NCBI GenBank assembly: GCA_029961685.1
Contig: JARWKL010000009.1
Coordinates: 30,377,708 to 30,441,707, forward strand
Direction: 5' to 3'
DNA: 64,000 nucleotides
Origin: Aristolochia californica
Taxonomy: Eukaryota; Streptophyta; Magnoliopsida; Piperales; Aristolochiaceae
The position numbers and the translations under genes were made by a program. Shown in pieces: positions 18,447-31,600 of the stretch. The notes beneath the pieces were generated by a model. The model searched no databases. It saw only the letters and a program-made list of their open reading frames with translations, and was not told the DNA's origin. The first letter of the stretch is position 1. Each line of letters begins with the position of its first letter.

Positions 18447-21400
18447 TATCAATGGACCATCCTTGGATGAAGTGTTTAGGTGGTAGTCTACATAGCAAAA
18501 CCTTAGAAGGAGAGAAAAAAGAACAAACCAAACTCTAAATTCATGGTGTACTGATTAATTAACGGAGTAGGGGCACTCCTTTGTAGGGATGGCGACAATG
18601 CAGATTCAATTGGGAAATCAGCCGCGACTCAACTTGCTTTAAATGGGGTGGGTTTTTTCATTGTATAATTTGAATTTAGAAAATAATCCTTTGAAAAACT
18701 CATGTGAGACATCAGGTAGAATATTGGGTTAACGGTAAAAACCTGACACGATCCAAGGTATTTAAAAATAAAATTTAAATTCGTATATATAATAGGTATA
18801 AAAAAACAAAAAATCAGAACAAAAATGCGAGTATATACGAGGATTGGATTTTTATCTACCTGATTTGTTTCCATCCTGCTCCTGCTTTCTGATTTGTGAT
18901 TATATACACAAAGGCCTAAAATAATGTTATTCTAATGTATAAAAAAATCATTTAAAAATCGTCCTTACTAATCGTGGAGGAAATTTCTGCCCGCACAAAA
19001 TTAGAAGAGGCCCCTCTCTCCTCTCATCTCTTTTGGCCCATTTTTTTTTTTTTTTTATGGTGAGAAAGAGAAATGACATCATAATGGTATTACTATGATG
19101 TTATCATGATCAAGTAATAGTCGAACATAATTGATTTGGCTTGAATCACACCTAACCACTTCACTTCCCTTCATTCCACCTGAGTAGGTTTTTTTTGTTA
19201 ACATGCTGTGACATCCTTAAATAGTCTAATGAAAGAGTCAAGCAGATATCATCATCAACTTCAAATTCAACAAAGCCACGTTTGCACTGGATTTTTTGTT
19301 GTTGTCGTTGTGTTGTTCTCTTATATTATATTTCTGTTCTTGAAATAAGATTAGTTTAATTTGTTGTTAATACGCTTTTGTGTGCGGATTAAAGTTTAAA
19401 CATTTTTTTACTCATGAAGCAGCATTATTCAACCCAAAAATAGAGTAATCAGTGTTGTCTAATTTGAATCAGGCAAACAGGTTGGATACATGTCTCATGC
19501 TCTAAGGTGACTTAGGGGTATTTAAGCATGCCTCATGCTCTAGGAGTAAATACTAATTATTGTTTCGCTAAAGACTTCAATTAAATACAAGTTGAATTTT
19601 TTATCTTCTTAATACGATTGAATACATTCATTTAAATTCTTAAACCTTTTAGTCCGGTAGAATTCTGAGCTTTGTATCTTATGATTCTTATTGAAATTTA
19701 TGTGTGTCAATTTTTTTTTTTTTTTATCTTTTAAAAGAAATTTTTATTCCAATAGAATAGCATCCGGGGGATTGGACGGGTGCTTTGCTTGTTACCTTAA
19801 AATGCTTTTGATTCTTCTTTAGAGTTAGAGGTCTCCAGACCTTCTGGTTTTTCAGCATCTATCGTTCAGAGTTCCAGTTTCTAGAAGCCCTTTTGCTCTT
19901 TGAGAAAAAAAGCATCTTCCCCAACACCAAAACTTTCAAAAAAGAGAAAGTGAGCGCGTAAAATACTGGACCAGTCGTCTGGCCAAACTCCTGCCACTTC
20001 CCAAGCATCTTGCCTCTTTTTTTCCGGTCATTGATCTGTAAAAACTGGACATATGATATGATGATTCACGCAGTATCTCTTATCTTTTGCTCTTCTCCCT
20101 CTCCCTCGGAATCTTCTACAGTTTTACCTAAAGTAAAAAAGGCTGCAAAAGGGAGGACCCAACCCAAATACACGCAGGCCGGCTTCTAGAAGTCACTTTT
20201 GGACATCAGTATTCTCCAGCCATAGATGTACTCAAATGCAGATTTCTTTCACTGGTTAATACTAAATTCATAACAGGCATTCTAATTAGTTTGAGTGGAT
20301 TTGTGAGCATTCGGTTGTGAGTTATGGATTCTTTTTCTGTTTTTTAACGTCCGTGTGGAAAAGAATTCAGGTTTTGTCTAGAAGCCATTGACTATTTTTG
20401 CGGTGTGGATGGAGTATGGATACTGCGTTGAGATCTTGCTTGGGAGGGGGCTTAAAAGTTCAAAAGCTAGATTTATAATTTTGTGAGCAGCGGAGTAGTG
20501 GCTGACCCAATGAATGGCCTCACTTAGGTCATCTGGACAACATGTTTCATGGAAATTATGCCGGAGCAGACAACAAGTTCCATGCTGTAACGATAATGCG
20601 ATACTCAAGTGAAAGCATAATTGCATTATTAATAAACCGAAGGACAGAACATGGGCACATCTACAGAAACCCTAATTTTATGATGCCGATGGGTTTTACT
20701 AATGAGTCGCCGCCCAAAACAAACTGTTAGCTACTCTCTACTAAAACTCTCTTCAAAGAAACGCAAATGCTCAATTTCTACGAAAGAAGTGGGCAACTCC
20801 AATTACCCAGGCTGTTCAAAGATCATTTAATTGATCTAGAAGGCACAGTGGCTGCTCATCGCAAATGACATTGATGGAGGTAGAAGAGTGAGTCCTGGGA
20901 ACGATGCGACCTTTATTTTGATTGGAAACAGCCAGGTTTCTCATTTTATTTAGCAAAAAAATTCACAATAAGACCCACTTGTGCTGCGCTGCCAAGGCAT
21001 TTTAAAAATGTGTCATTCCCCTCGTCTGACTAGGTCATAAATAAACCAACGGCCATAAGGTGTAAGCAGTGAAGTGTAAGTTATGGCTGATCTGGGATCC
21101 TGATCGAGAACCAGCTCCAGGGTGAGCAGTGACCCGATATCTAGAAGCCATATATTGATGGTCAACATGTTGCTGTTCAGACACGTCGAGGAGTCGTACC
21201 GCCCGTCAGAGGGGTTTCATGGCCTTGTTGATATAAAAAGACTACGGTGCCGTCACTCACGGATTTCATGGCGGAAGTGGGCACATGACCCTTCTTCTCT
21301 TTTTTACGCTTTTTTTTTCTTTTTTTCTTTTTTTTTCTTTTGGAGAGTGAGATGAACTGATGAAGAACCCTTGATCTTGATGAAAATAAAATAGTTGGAA

Positions 21401-24400
21401 ACAACTAAGAAATATCCCCACCTTGTTGCGTTTCCTTTCAGAAACCTTTATAAAAGAATCTGACAGTTTTAAAAAGCATTCAAGTCTTTGACCAGCTGTT
21501 CTTCCGCGTCATCGGGTGAGTTACAGTATTCACACGCTCTCGGGACTCGGAAACTCTCTTTCTTCGAAGAGAATTTGCGTCGGAACTCAAGACTCGTTGA
21601 CACTGGTGACATCCATCACGCGTACCGCTTGCCTCTTGAAAGAGCGGACATGTTCATACAATCAATCATTCTGCTGGCTAAGCAAGTTCAACCCCCAGAA
21701 GAAAAAACCGAGTTTTCGTTAATTGTTAATGCTCGCTTTGACTGAAAATGTCGATTAGTTTCAACACATTTTTTGGCTACATGTTGAAGAGCTCGCGGAG
21801 GTCGGTCCACCGAACTCCTACTTACCACCGGAGGAGAATTTGGTCGAGTCCAAATGTCCAAAAAGCAGTTTGGCAGTTCTCTCTCTCTGAAGAAATTGCC
21901 TGTAGGTTACCTACCAACCATAATAAACATTTCTAATGAAAGGCCCTTGCTTCTTCGTTTGTGTAAAAATTCAGACAATGTAGGTAGGATGTTGGACTGA
22001 ATTGCCAAAATGTTTGGAAGCTGATTTCCCAGTAACTTGGATTAAATATTTACCAACACAATATGTAAGTTGGTGGATTGTATCCAAATGTGAAGTCGTC
22101 CTACCCAGAGGCTGATTGTTAAAACAATCCATTTTTCTAATTTCCATTCTGTAGTTTCTGCTTTTTGCGGAAGAGAAGCTAATCCTTCAACGTTGGGGAA
22201 AACCTAACACCATTCCCCACCAGACCTGAAATATTCACCAAGTATCTTGATGGTTGGTTGGGAGGTTAGTTTGCTGAATACGATTTGTTTGTCGGGCGTG
22301 AGAAGGAAAATTGTAGATTCTACCGCAAATGATTGGCACAGAGACATGACAGTCTTTAATCTTTCTCTATCCGCCAACCCATCCCTAACTTCAGTCAGTA
22401 AGAGATATTTGTTTAAAATAAATATATATTTAAAAATACACCAGGTTGGATGGTTAACCCCACCTTTGACCCACCCAACACAAGTTTTCTAGTGGAAACT
22501 TATCGCTGCCTTGAACAGATTGGGTTGGAGTAGGTTTCCTGTTGAACCGGCATACTTTCAAACTTTCAATTATGAATAAGTTACTTATTGGGTAGTTTAT
22601 ATCCCTAATCACCTATAGAATGGAGATCACAATTTTTGTTTGCATCTTTGTCTGAAATTCTCAAAAACATTCATTTGTTCAGATGGCAACGCTCGTAATC
22701 AATATGTAGAGTAATATTTGTTCTGCGCTAGTACAGTAAAGAGCCCTACTCAAGTCCGACCCAGCAAAAAAATGTCTCAACTTGGCTTAGATGTCGTCAA
22801 GTCCCTTCCGAAGTCACATTATTTGCTTTCTTCCAGTACTCTCAATCGTGGAAGGAACTAAGATACTAAATGCGGATATTGAGTATTGGGAAGACGTAAT
22901 GAATTCTTTACAAGTCGTTTACATTAGCTTGTCTCCTTTTGAGTGTGGCCTACATTGCCAGCATCACTCATCAGTTCAGGTCATTTGTCTCGTACCGATA
23001 AGTGCTGGGATTAAGCGCTTTTATCTCTATGGCTCTTGCTTTATCTCTAAGCAAAGAAATGGAGGGGAGCCCTGAGTGAGACCCTTCCTTTCCTCGAACG
23101 GGGATGGGTTCCATTCAGGGCTCCAGCAGCTTGCTGCCGGAACAAGGAATGAATAACCGTGGAGGTAAATACGCTTGGTGGAGTTCACACTGCCGATAGA
23201 TGGGGATCTATTGTTGAATGACTTTTGGCTCATCGCGTGAGCAGTTATGAGTATGCGAGGAAGCAGCACAGAGACGCACAAGGTGACAAGTCGGTTAGCG
23301 GAAGCAGCCCAGCTGTCTTCTTAAGGCGGATACATATCCGTTAGCTCACCTCCTCAGTCCCGCCAACAGCCGTGACCTACGTATTCAGATTATGTAAATT
23401 TTAAAGTTTGTGCATGGATTATGAAAATAGATTACTTTAGAAAATAAATAGCGAAATTTCATTTTTACCATCTTTGTCACTGACACTGCCCTCACATATC
23501 TAACGAAGATCACCAAAAATAACCTGAATTTCCATCTCAACTAGTTGTGGGCACTGGTGTAGTTTTTCTATTTTCTTTTGGTTGAAACCAGACTTTGTTA
23601 CCAATAACACCGGGAAGATTCATGGGGCTGAAAGAGTCGACTCATGGCCTAATCGTGACTCGACTCAGAGATATGATATTAATGCCTCTTCGATCCTCGA
23701 CGTATAAATCTACTTCAACGTGTATGATGAGCATTATATATTAATGCTTCCACTTCCGTTTCATATCCCGCGTATGGAGTGATTTGTCACCCTTTTGCCA
23801 GAAACGTATTGAAGGTAGCTGGGACCATAATCTTCTATGGATCTTTTTAGCGATCTTTACAGGATCTCTTATTAATAGAGAATATTCTTCCACGAAATTC
23901 ATTTTTTTCCGGGGGCCTGCTTTGGCGGTCGTTCACTTCTAAAACCCGTGTTTGTACTGAGGAGAAAAGAAAACCAGGGGCATCACGACCTAGCGGAAGC
24001 TTCTCCGCACGTTTGGCCGCCTGCACTGGGCAAATATACTACTGGCTTGGCTTCTTAAACATTAACATATATTCTTATATTAACATGTATACGCTGGTGG
24101 AGACCTCGTGGCGGAATCTTCAATTTCTCCCAGTGTTTGGCTGCACCGGCCACATGCACGTGTTCATCTGCTCTGTTTTTTTTTGCTCTTTTGATAGCAG
24201 TGCCATCGTTCAGAGGGACCGGCGTGATTAATCATGCGAACCAGTGATTTAAGTTGTTTGTTGTTGCCTCTCTGGACAAAATAAGAGCATCTGTGGCTCG
24301 AAAAATGCTCCCAGCCCTCTCACTTCGTTTTTTTGTGGGGAATTCGACCGAACAGAATTCAAAAAATTTCAGTTCGGATGTCAAGTTTCACCCTGTAAAG

Positions 24401-25374
24401 TTTTGGTTTATTCCAAATGGATTTCCTTACATCCGACCGACCTATTGGGATAGGTTAGGGATAGAAAAGGAATATAAAGATAGAGCCAGACGGAGCGGAA
24501 ATGAAGTTGGATTTTGAGGTTTGGGTTTTAGAAAGGCCAACCTCAACCTGTCCATACCCACTGTCCAATTATAAAGCTTATTCGAAAGTAAATATCGTGT
24601 AATGTTAAAAGCTGCCACGGTAATGGGATGACCGTGACCCGGGGGGTGGGGACCCCTTTATTCATGTTCTAGAAGACATCTTATGAGGCGCATTTCTGGG
24701 GGGATATTACGGATGTTCTAGAACCCATTCTTAAAATTAAACGTTGTCTGCACGTTTTTTCTCCTTATTTATCTTTTTGCTCGTTTCCCTTAAAATTTCA
24801 ATAGGAGATTACTGTGTATACAATTTCACTAGAATTTTTGTTCTTTTTACCTTGCTGGACATACCGGCACCGTTTCCTTCTTACTAGCTACGCGTGATCA
24901 GACTTGACACAAGCAAAAACCGGTGCACGGGTAGAGAATCAAGGAGCCGTGAGGTTCCCGGGGCAAAACTCTCATCAGAGCTCATACAAAGGGATCATCA
25001 AGTGAAGATGAGAACAGAAATCGAGGTTTTACTGGTCAACCAAGTCGGCCAATTGGTTTTTAAAAAATGTAAACTGTAAACCGATAAAAGTACTCCTATT
25101 ATATTACAAATTTACAATTACCTCTCACAATCTTCCCATGTTATTTTTCTCGTCACCCAAGTATTTATTCAGGACCAACCGGACTGGTTCAGCGTCTCGG
25201 GGGCCAAGTTTCGAGATCGCTAGCTCTTGAGTATCTCCAAGGAACTCTTGCCCAAAATCGGCGAGAAAGTGGAGACGGATTTTCATTTTTCGAACTCCTC
25301 TTCTGTGAGGTCCGGACTCGTCTCTTCTGAATCGAAAAGTCCCGGTTTGAAGTTTTCTGGAAGAGAGAATCTTC
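18447..25374. other. Long stretch with no recognisable gene
   Basis: Only short open frames (60-94 codons), none matching a family by eye and none with convincing splice partners. Low-complexity tracts: T-run near 19040-19056, T-run near 19712-19725, and a T/C tract 21298-21343. A GC-rich spot with CCCGGGGGGTGGGGACCCC lies near 24638-24656. The part next to 25374 should contain the promoter and 5' UTR of the ABC transporter gene, but I cannot place a TATA box with confidence. Confidence 0.45.
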
Positions 25375-25539
25375 GTGCAGTACATTAATGGAAGTGGTGA
25401 TGCATCACTGAGGAGTGGGAACGGATCAGACTTGGCAGCTCCAAGAGCGACTTGGGTTCCTTCTCCTGTAAAGCAAGAGAGAAATCAAAAGCTAACACGT
25501 CGGAGATCGTACAAGTCCCATACAAGAGTCTCTCCTCCG

Positions 25540-25642
25540 GTATGTTCAAATTTCCTCGTCCAGGCCTCACTCGATTTCTTTTTTACCGTCTGTTTTCTTT
25601 CTTTCTTTAAACTTCTGATCTATTGATTTCATGTTTTGCCAG
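25540..25642 (+). other. Intron in the 5' UTR of the ABC transporter gene
   Basis: A donor CCG|gtatgt at 25540 and an acceptor ttttgccag ending at 25642 enclose 103 pyrimidine-rich bases. The translation start follows seven bases later (ATG at 25650). Upstream, 25375-25539 is probably the leader exon. 5'-UTR introns are common in plant genes. Inferred from splice signals only. Confidence 0.55.
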
Positions 25643-25649
25643 CTTCAAG

Positions 25650-28600
25650 ATGGAGAGTATAGAGAAAGTGTGGGATTCTGGCCGGAGAGCGAGCAGAAAT
25701 CTTAGTCGGAGCATCAGTAGAAACATGAGGGAGAGCAATTGGGGCATGGAAGATGTGTTTGTGCGGTCATCACGGTCGCGCCGAAGTGGCAGGGGGTTGG
25801 ATGATGACGAAGAGGCTCTTCGGTGGGCGGCCTTGGAGAAATTACCAACATATGATCGCTTGAGAACCAGTATATTGAAATCTTACGTCGAGACCGAGAC
25901 CTCCAAGGATCAATTAATCCATAAGGAAGTAGATGTGCGGAAGCTAAATGTCGATGAGCGACAGGAGTTCATCGAGAGAATTTTCAGAGTTGCAGAAGAA
26001 GATAATGAGAAATTTCTAAGAAAATTCAGGGACAGGATTGACAAGTAAGTTAAAATTTTATAATATTTATCTTCCGCTCATTTTCTTTGGCTTCGTCATC
26101 CTAATTTCGGCAAGTAATTATCTGTTTCTGTCGTACTCCTTTGCTTCGTTTTGACGGTCTGTTCTCCATTTTTCTAGTACACCGGCGATTATCTTGGTTT
26201 TACAGGCTTGTCCTTGTTCTTTCGGTGTCTCTTAAAGTCTGAACGAATTTGAATGGAGTTTCTCTAAAATTTGGTCCTTTGTTTGTCCATTAACGAATTT
26301 TATATCCTTAAGTTTTACTGCTTCTGCATTATTACATAAGATGCTAAGATGCTCGTTATAAAATTGGTGATTTAAACTTGAAATAATATATACAACGATT
26401 GTTAAAAAATTCAATATTCCATCTCCACTGTCTTCTATTTCAAATTTTTTTTGTCAGATTAGATTTGAATGCTCTCAACATTTTCTACTAAACTATGTAT
26501 GAATACGGTAATCACGGGTGTTTGCAGCAAAGTCGATGTAATAAAGAATTAAAAAAATTCGAGCGTTTTTTCCTTGAAGTTTGTATGATTTCGAGTTTTG
26601 ACCGCATTGTCTGAGGGCGGTGACTCAGTTGGGAGGTCTAGCAGTCGATGTAACTCAGTTGAATGGACCGAGTTGACTGTTCGTTTTTGGTCGCAGGGTC
26701 GGTATCCAACTTCCGACGGTAGAAGTTCGTTTTGAGCACCTCACGATTGAAGCAAACTGCTATGTTGGAACTAGAGCTCTTCCTACACTTCTCAACACAG
26801 CGAGGAATCTCGCAGAATCGGCTCTATCTCTCTTGGGAATTCGTCTGGCGAGGACGACGAAGCTTACCATTCTTAAAGACATCTCTGGGATTATAAAACC
26901 TTCAAGGTCCGTCCATGAGTACTATATCGAAAAAGAATTCCGTTGAGAATTTATCCAATTTAATGGAACCGGCAGGAAGAAGCTGCTTTAACCTTGACTA
27001 GGGCAAGGAACTTATTTGGTGTCTCAGGAATTTTTTTTTGCCTGGTTGCCAATAATAGTATTTCTTTTCGTCTGCGGGAGCTTCAATTAAAATTCTTTCG
27101 AATGAATTTTACTGAACCTTATCATCTTTTTTAAATTTGATTACAGAATGACACTGTTACTGGGGCCTCCGGGATCAGGAAAGACGACTCTGTTGCTGAC
27201 ACTGGCAGGGAAGCTGGATTCGAGCTTGAAGGTAGGTAACCTATCCTTAGTATTGGTTCAAACAATGGTTTTGTGAGCTCGTCCGATCCGTTACTCTTTT
27301 ACCCAAAAAAATTCTTATATATGGCAATTCGGTTAAAAAAATAAAAAATAAAAAAATTATAAAAATATCTGCAATTTGATATATAATATAAAATATATAA
27401 TTAGTTAAATATACTAATTATTTTTTAGACATAAACTTAGTATATATGTTGGAGACTTAAGTACCTGTTTTGGTGAGGGAAAAAATCATAAATATAAATT
27501 ATTTGTTAGATAATATTAAAATTTAATTATACATTAGAGCTGTCATTTGAAAACGCTTAGCACCCAAAACTAAATAAAACCTAATCCACTAAAAACAATA
27601 TTGACTAGATATGTTAAAAAATATTAAAATTTTTATCAAAAACCTATACTAGATATGTACTCCATCATTTATATTAGATTATTAGTATATGTTATCATTT
27701 TTAAATATTTTTTAGTGATAATAATTTAACAATTAAGTTACACTTAACATTGTTGATTATTATACTTAATAATTACTACTACTAATATTTTTTTAATAAT
27801 TAGATACTTTAATTATTATTGCTACTAAGTATTGATTTATTTATATTTTATTGTTGGAGTATGTCGCAATCATAATAACCAATTAACCATAATATAAATG
27901 TAACATATATTAATCAACTAAGTACATATTAAATAACCTACAAATGTTTTCCATATGATATCAGTCACCTTCTCATAATCAAAGAGGCGGACAAACCGAA
28001 GATTAGAAAATTAATCAACTATATTGACGAATACTTTAATAATTGATCAATGTAATTAACTAATCTTTCTTAAGTTAAATTTAATAAACCAAATAAAAAA
28101 TTACATGTGAAGAGGGAGAGCCATGGTGGAGATGGAGGAAGAGGTCCAAGGCATGGCCCGTGCATTAAAGACGGCATATGCAGGGGAATAAGAAGTGGGT
28201 CCTACTAGTGTGTAGGAACCGTGGAGTGAGAATTACTATTTTGCCAAATTTTTTTTTTTTTTTGGGGTAAAACCAAGCAATTAATGCAATTGAAACGAGT
28301 GACTCGACGAGTTGATAAACGGTGCTCTTATCCATTCAGATATCATGCACTAGGATAAGCTTTGGTTGGTTGAGATGAGTGTGTGATGTGGCAGCCCCCA
28401 AACAAGTCTCCTGAACAGTCACATAGGCCCGTTAAAATTCCAAAACGTGTGGGCTATAACGGCCTTGTCAAATGCGTGAGGGTACAACGACACAATTGAC
28501 TGTTTGTCTAGAGCCTGGATTCTGAGAGCGTCGCTGATGTGGTCCCCTCTGCTGTATCTTTTACTTGGAAACCTGGGTCTGCTGATCATCAGTTGAATGT

Positions 28601-31600
28601 GATATGAAACAATAAAAATAGGCAGAGTAATTAAACTGGTATTCAGAAATGGTGGAGCCAGAGATGGAAAAAGTGAGAGCGAAGCTTTTCTTTACTGGCT
28701 ACAGCGACCCTGCCTACGGGAAATACCAGATTTCCCGTCTAAGGCTCAAGACGCGATAAGAAATAAGCCATTGAAAATTCTCATAATCTTAAACTTTGTA
28801 TAGATATCGTCTCAAGAATTAGGAAAAGATACTGAAACATTTTTGTTCTCTTCTTGCCGAAGGTGTCTCCTTCACAGTCCAGATTTTATTGATTGTATTG
28901 GGACGTTTGCTTGATAGGTACAAGGAGAAATAACGTACAACGGTCACCGTTTGAGCGAGTTTGTTCCTCAAAAGACAGCCGCCTACATTAGCCAAAACGA
29001 TGTCCATATTGGTGAAATAACCGTTAAAGAGACATTAGACTTCTCCGCCAGATGCCAAGGAGTTGGATCCCGATATGGTAAATTTTACTTTTTTTCTTGT
29101 TTTGTTGAATTCACTTCTCCGAACTCTGATGTTTATTTTCAGTTCTTTATTTTGAGATTATGTCAAATGATTGGGAATACATCTGTTGCACATGTAGAGC
29201 TTCTCACTGAGTTGGCAAGGAGAGAAAAGGACGCGGGAATATTCCCAGAGGCCGAGGTTGATCTGTTTATGAAGGTAGTGAAATTAGATAATTCTTTTTT
29301 GGTTCTCTTTTCTCTTTTAACTAGATTCCTGCTGTTTACTGAGGTGTTAGTAATGGCGGCCTTAATTGCTAATCTCTGGTTTGTTAAATATTTTCAGGCT
29401 ACTGCAATGGAGGGAGTAGAAAGCAGTCTCCAGACGGATTACACACTCAGAGTAAGCTTCCCTTGTCTTGCATTTCTCGTGCTTATGAGCAAAAGTAAAT
29501 CATGCTTGTAGAAATAGACTTGCATTTTTCGAAGATATAGTATGCATTGAATTCTTTCATGGTGAAAGTAAAGTTAAAGACAGCGGCATTCCAGGAGCTT
29601 TGCAGATCTTGAAGCTTCTGGTCCTTTTCCTCCTGTCGAATTGTGGTTGGCTTTAACTTTCCAACGAATCTCTTTTCCTTTTTCCTGTCCGTGAAAGGCT
29701 TTTGGATGCTTTTTGGTTAGCATTTTTGAATGACCCGTCTCCTTCATATAAAAAAAAACAAAAAAGTGTAACGTTAGGATAAAGTTACGGCAGGATTGTC
29801 TTTAACGAAGAGACCTTAAGTTGCTTTTCTGGACAAGAATAATGGTTCTGGCTTACCCCTCGTGGGGGTCAAGTCGGGCCAGTACCTCTCATCTCAATGA
29901 GATCTAACTCCCTACATTAATTACATTTTCTACCAGGAAATTGGAAATAAAGGAAAAACTCAATTGCTTGCATTAATAGTTTCGGTTAATTGGCCCTGAT
30001 GGCTTATTAAATTTCGATATGGGTAGCTGCTACGGAGTGAACCCTGAAGTCAACTCCCTGCATCAATGATAGTTATACTATTGGGTCGTAGTTGTTCACA
30101 TTTTAAGTATGAACTCAGTGGTGACTCGTCATCTCTGAAAGTGATAAACGGATATTTGTTTCCACGATAGCTACGAAGTGTTAGAATAACTCGTACCACT
30201 TGAGAGTTTAAATGATTAACTGCCCTTCATTTATTGCATAAAAACAAAGTACTTTTCTTTGTTATCCAAAAAATGCGTCAGTTTTATGCTTTTTGCTGGT
30301 AGAAATCAAAACTTAACTACTGGATGGTCCATTTTCCTCACAGTAACAATTTCGTACTTATTTTTGGCGGTAAGGTGAATGAAACAAATATTTTTGCTAC
30401 CATTGAAATTGTTTTTTCTTCTGGCTTGGGTGTGTCTATGACAAAAAGAAGAAAACGATATATATGTTACGGTTTAGCTGATGATGCGTGGTGCATTAAT
30501 TATGTAGATACTTGGGCTTGACATCTGTAAGGATACGATTGTTGGTAACGACATGATGAGGGGGATTTCTGGAGGGCAGAAGAAGCGAGTCACTACAGGT
30601 TGGTCTTCCTGGAGTGATGCCTGACAAGATAATTTTACATTTGCTTTCTAAAATTACTAAAATCTAATTAAACTTGAGGAGATATTTACAGAGGGTCAGT
30701 GATCATAGTTACGTAGTCGAGGAGTTTGAATGGGATCTGCTATGGTTCAGTGATGGAAGAAACACTATGGAGGTTGTGGCCGCGAAAATATCAACTCTTA
30801 GTGATAGTGTGACTTTTTTATACTGTTCATTGTTTCATAGCAGATCCCAGCTGGTTGAAAGTTTCTTTCATTTTTAAATATCCGTAACTTTAATTGCTCC
30901 TTGTTGTTGTGGACGTATGTTCCAAGAGGAAAACAAACACAAACTTTCCTGTATCATCTATAAAACTTCAAACTAAGAGATGGGTGAAAATTGCAGGGGA
31001 GATGATAGTAGGTCCTACCAAGACCCTCTTCATGGATGAGATATCAACAGGTCTGGATAGCTCTACAACGTTTCAGATAGTGAAATGTCTTCAACAGATT
31101 GTGCACCTCACGGAGGCCACCATTTTCATGTCTCTCCTTCAACCCGCCCCTGAAACATTTGACCTTTTTGACGACATTGTCCTCCTCTCAGAAGGTGAAA
31201 TAGTCTACCAGGGACCAAGGGAGCATGTTGTCGAGTTCTTTGAGAGCTGTGGATTTGTATGCCCAGAGAGGAAAGGAACTGCTGATTTCTTGCAAGAGGT
31301 ACATGCTCCCTTGCTCCATATGCGTTTACTAGTTTTTATGTCACGTGTGCTAGTGTCAAAATTTTATGTGGACAATCAGTTAAATATGCACCCAAATAAA
31401 ACTAACTTTGACTGGGTGGCAGTAAAGATTGGCCTATTGGAGTACAAACTTTCAAAAATGATCTTCTTCTTGCTAGGAACATTTTGAAGGATCAGAATTC
31501 TAACAAGCGCTTTCGGTTGTATTTATTCAGGTTACTTCAAGAAAGGATCAAGAGCAGTACTGGAGAGATAAGAGCAAGCCTTACCGCTACATACCAGTTT

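Noticed and set aside
21488..21745. 85-codon plus-strand ORF as a gene
   Set aside because: No recognisable domain, no supporting splice sites, overlapping alternative frame. Left within the stretch without genes.
24638..24656. GC-rich CCCGGGGGGTGGGGACCCC as a regulatory island
   Set aside because: Isolated run about 1 kb before the transporter start with no motif I can name.
29452..30507. Extra exon in the long sixth intron of the transporter (frame 30324-30521)
   Set aside because: The frame does not match PDR proteins, and the flanking exons join perfectly without it.
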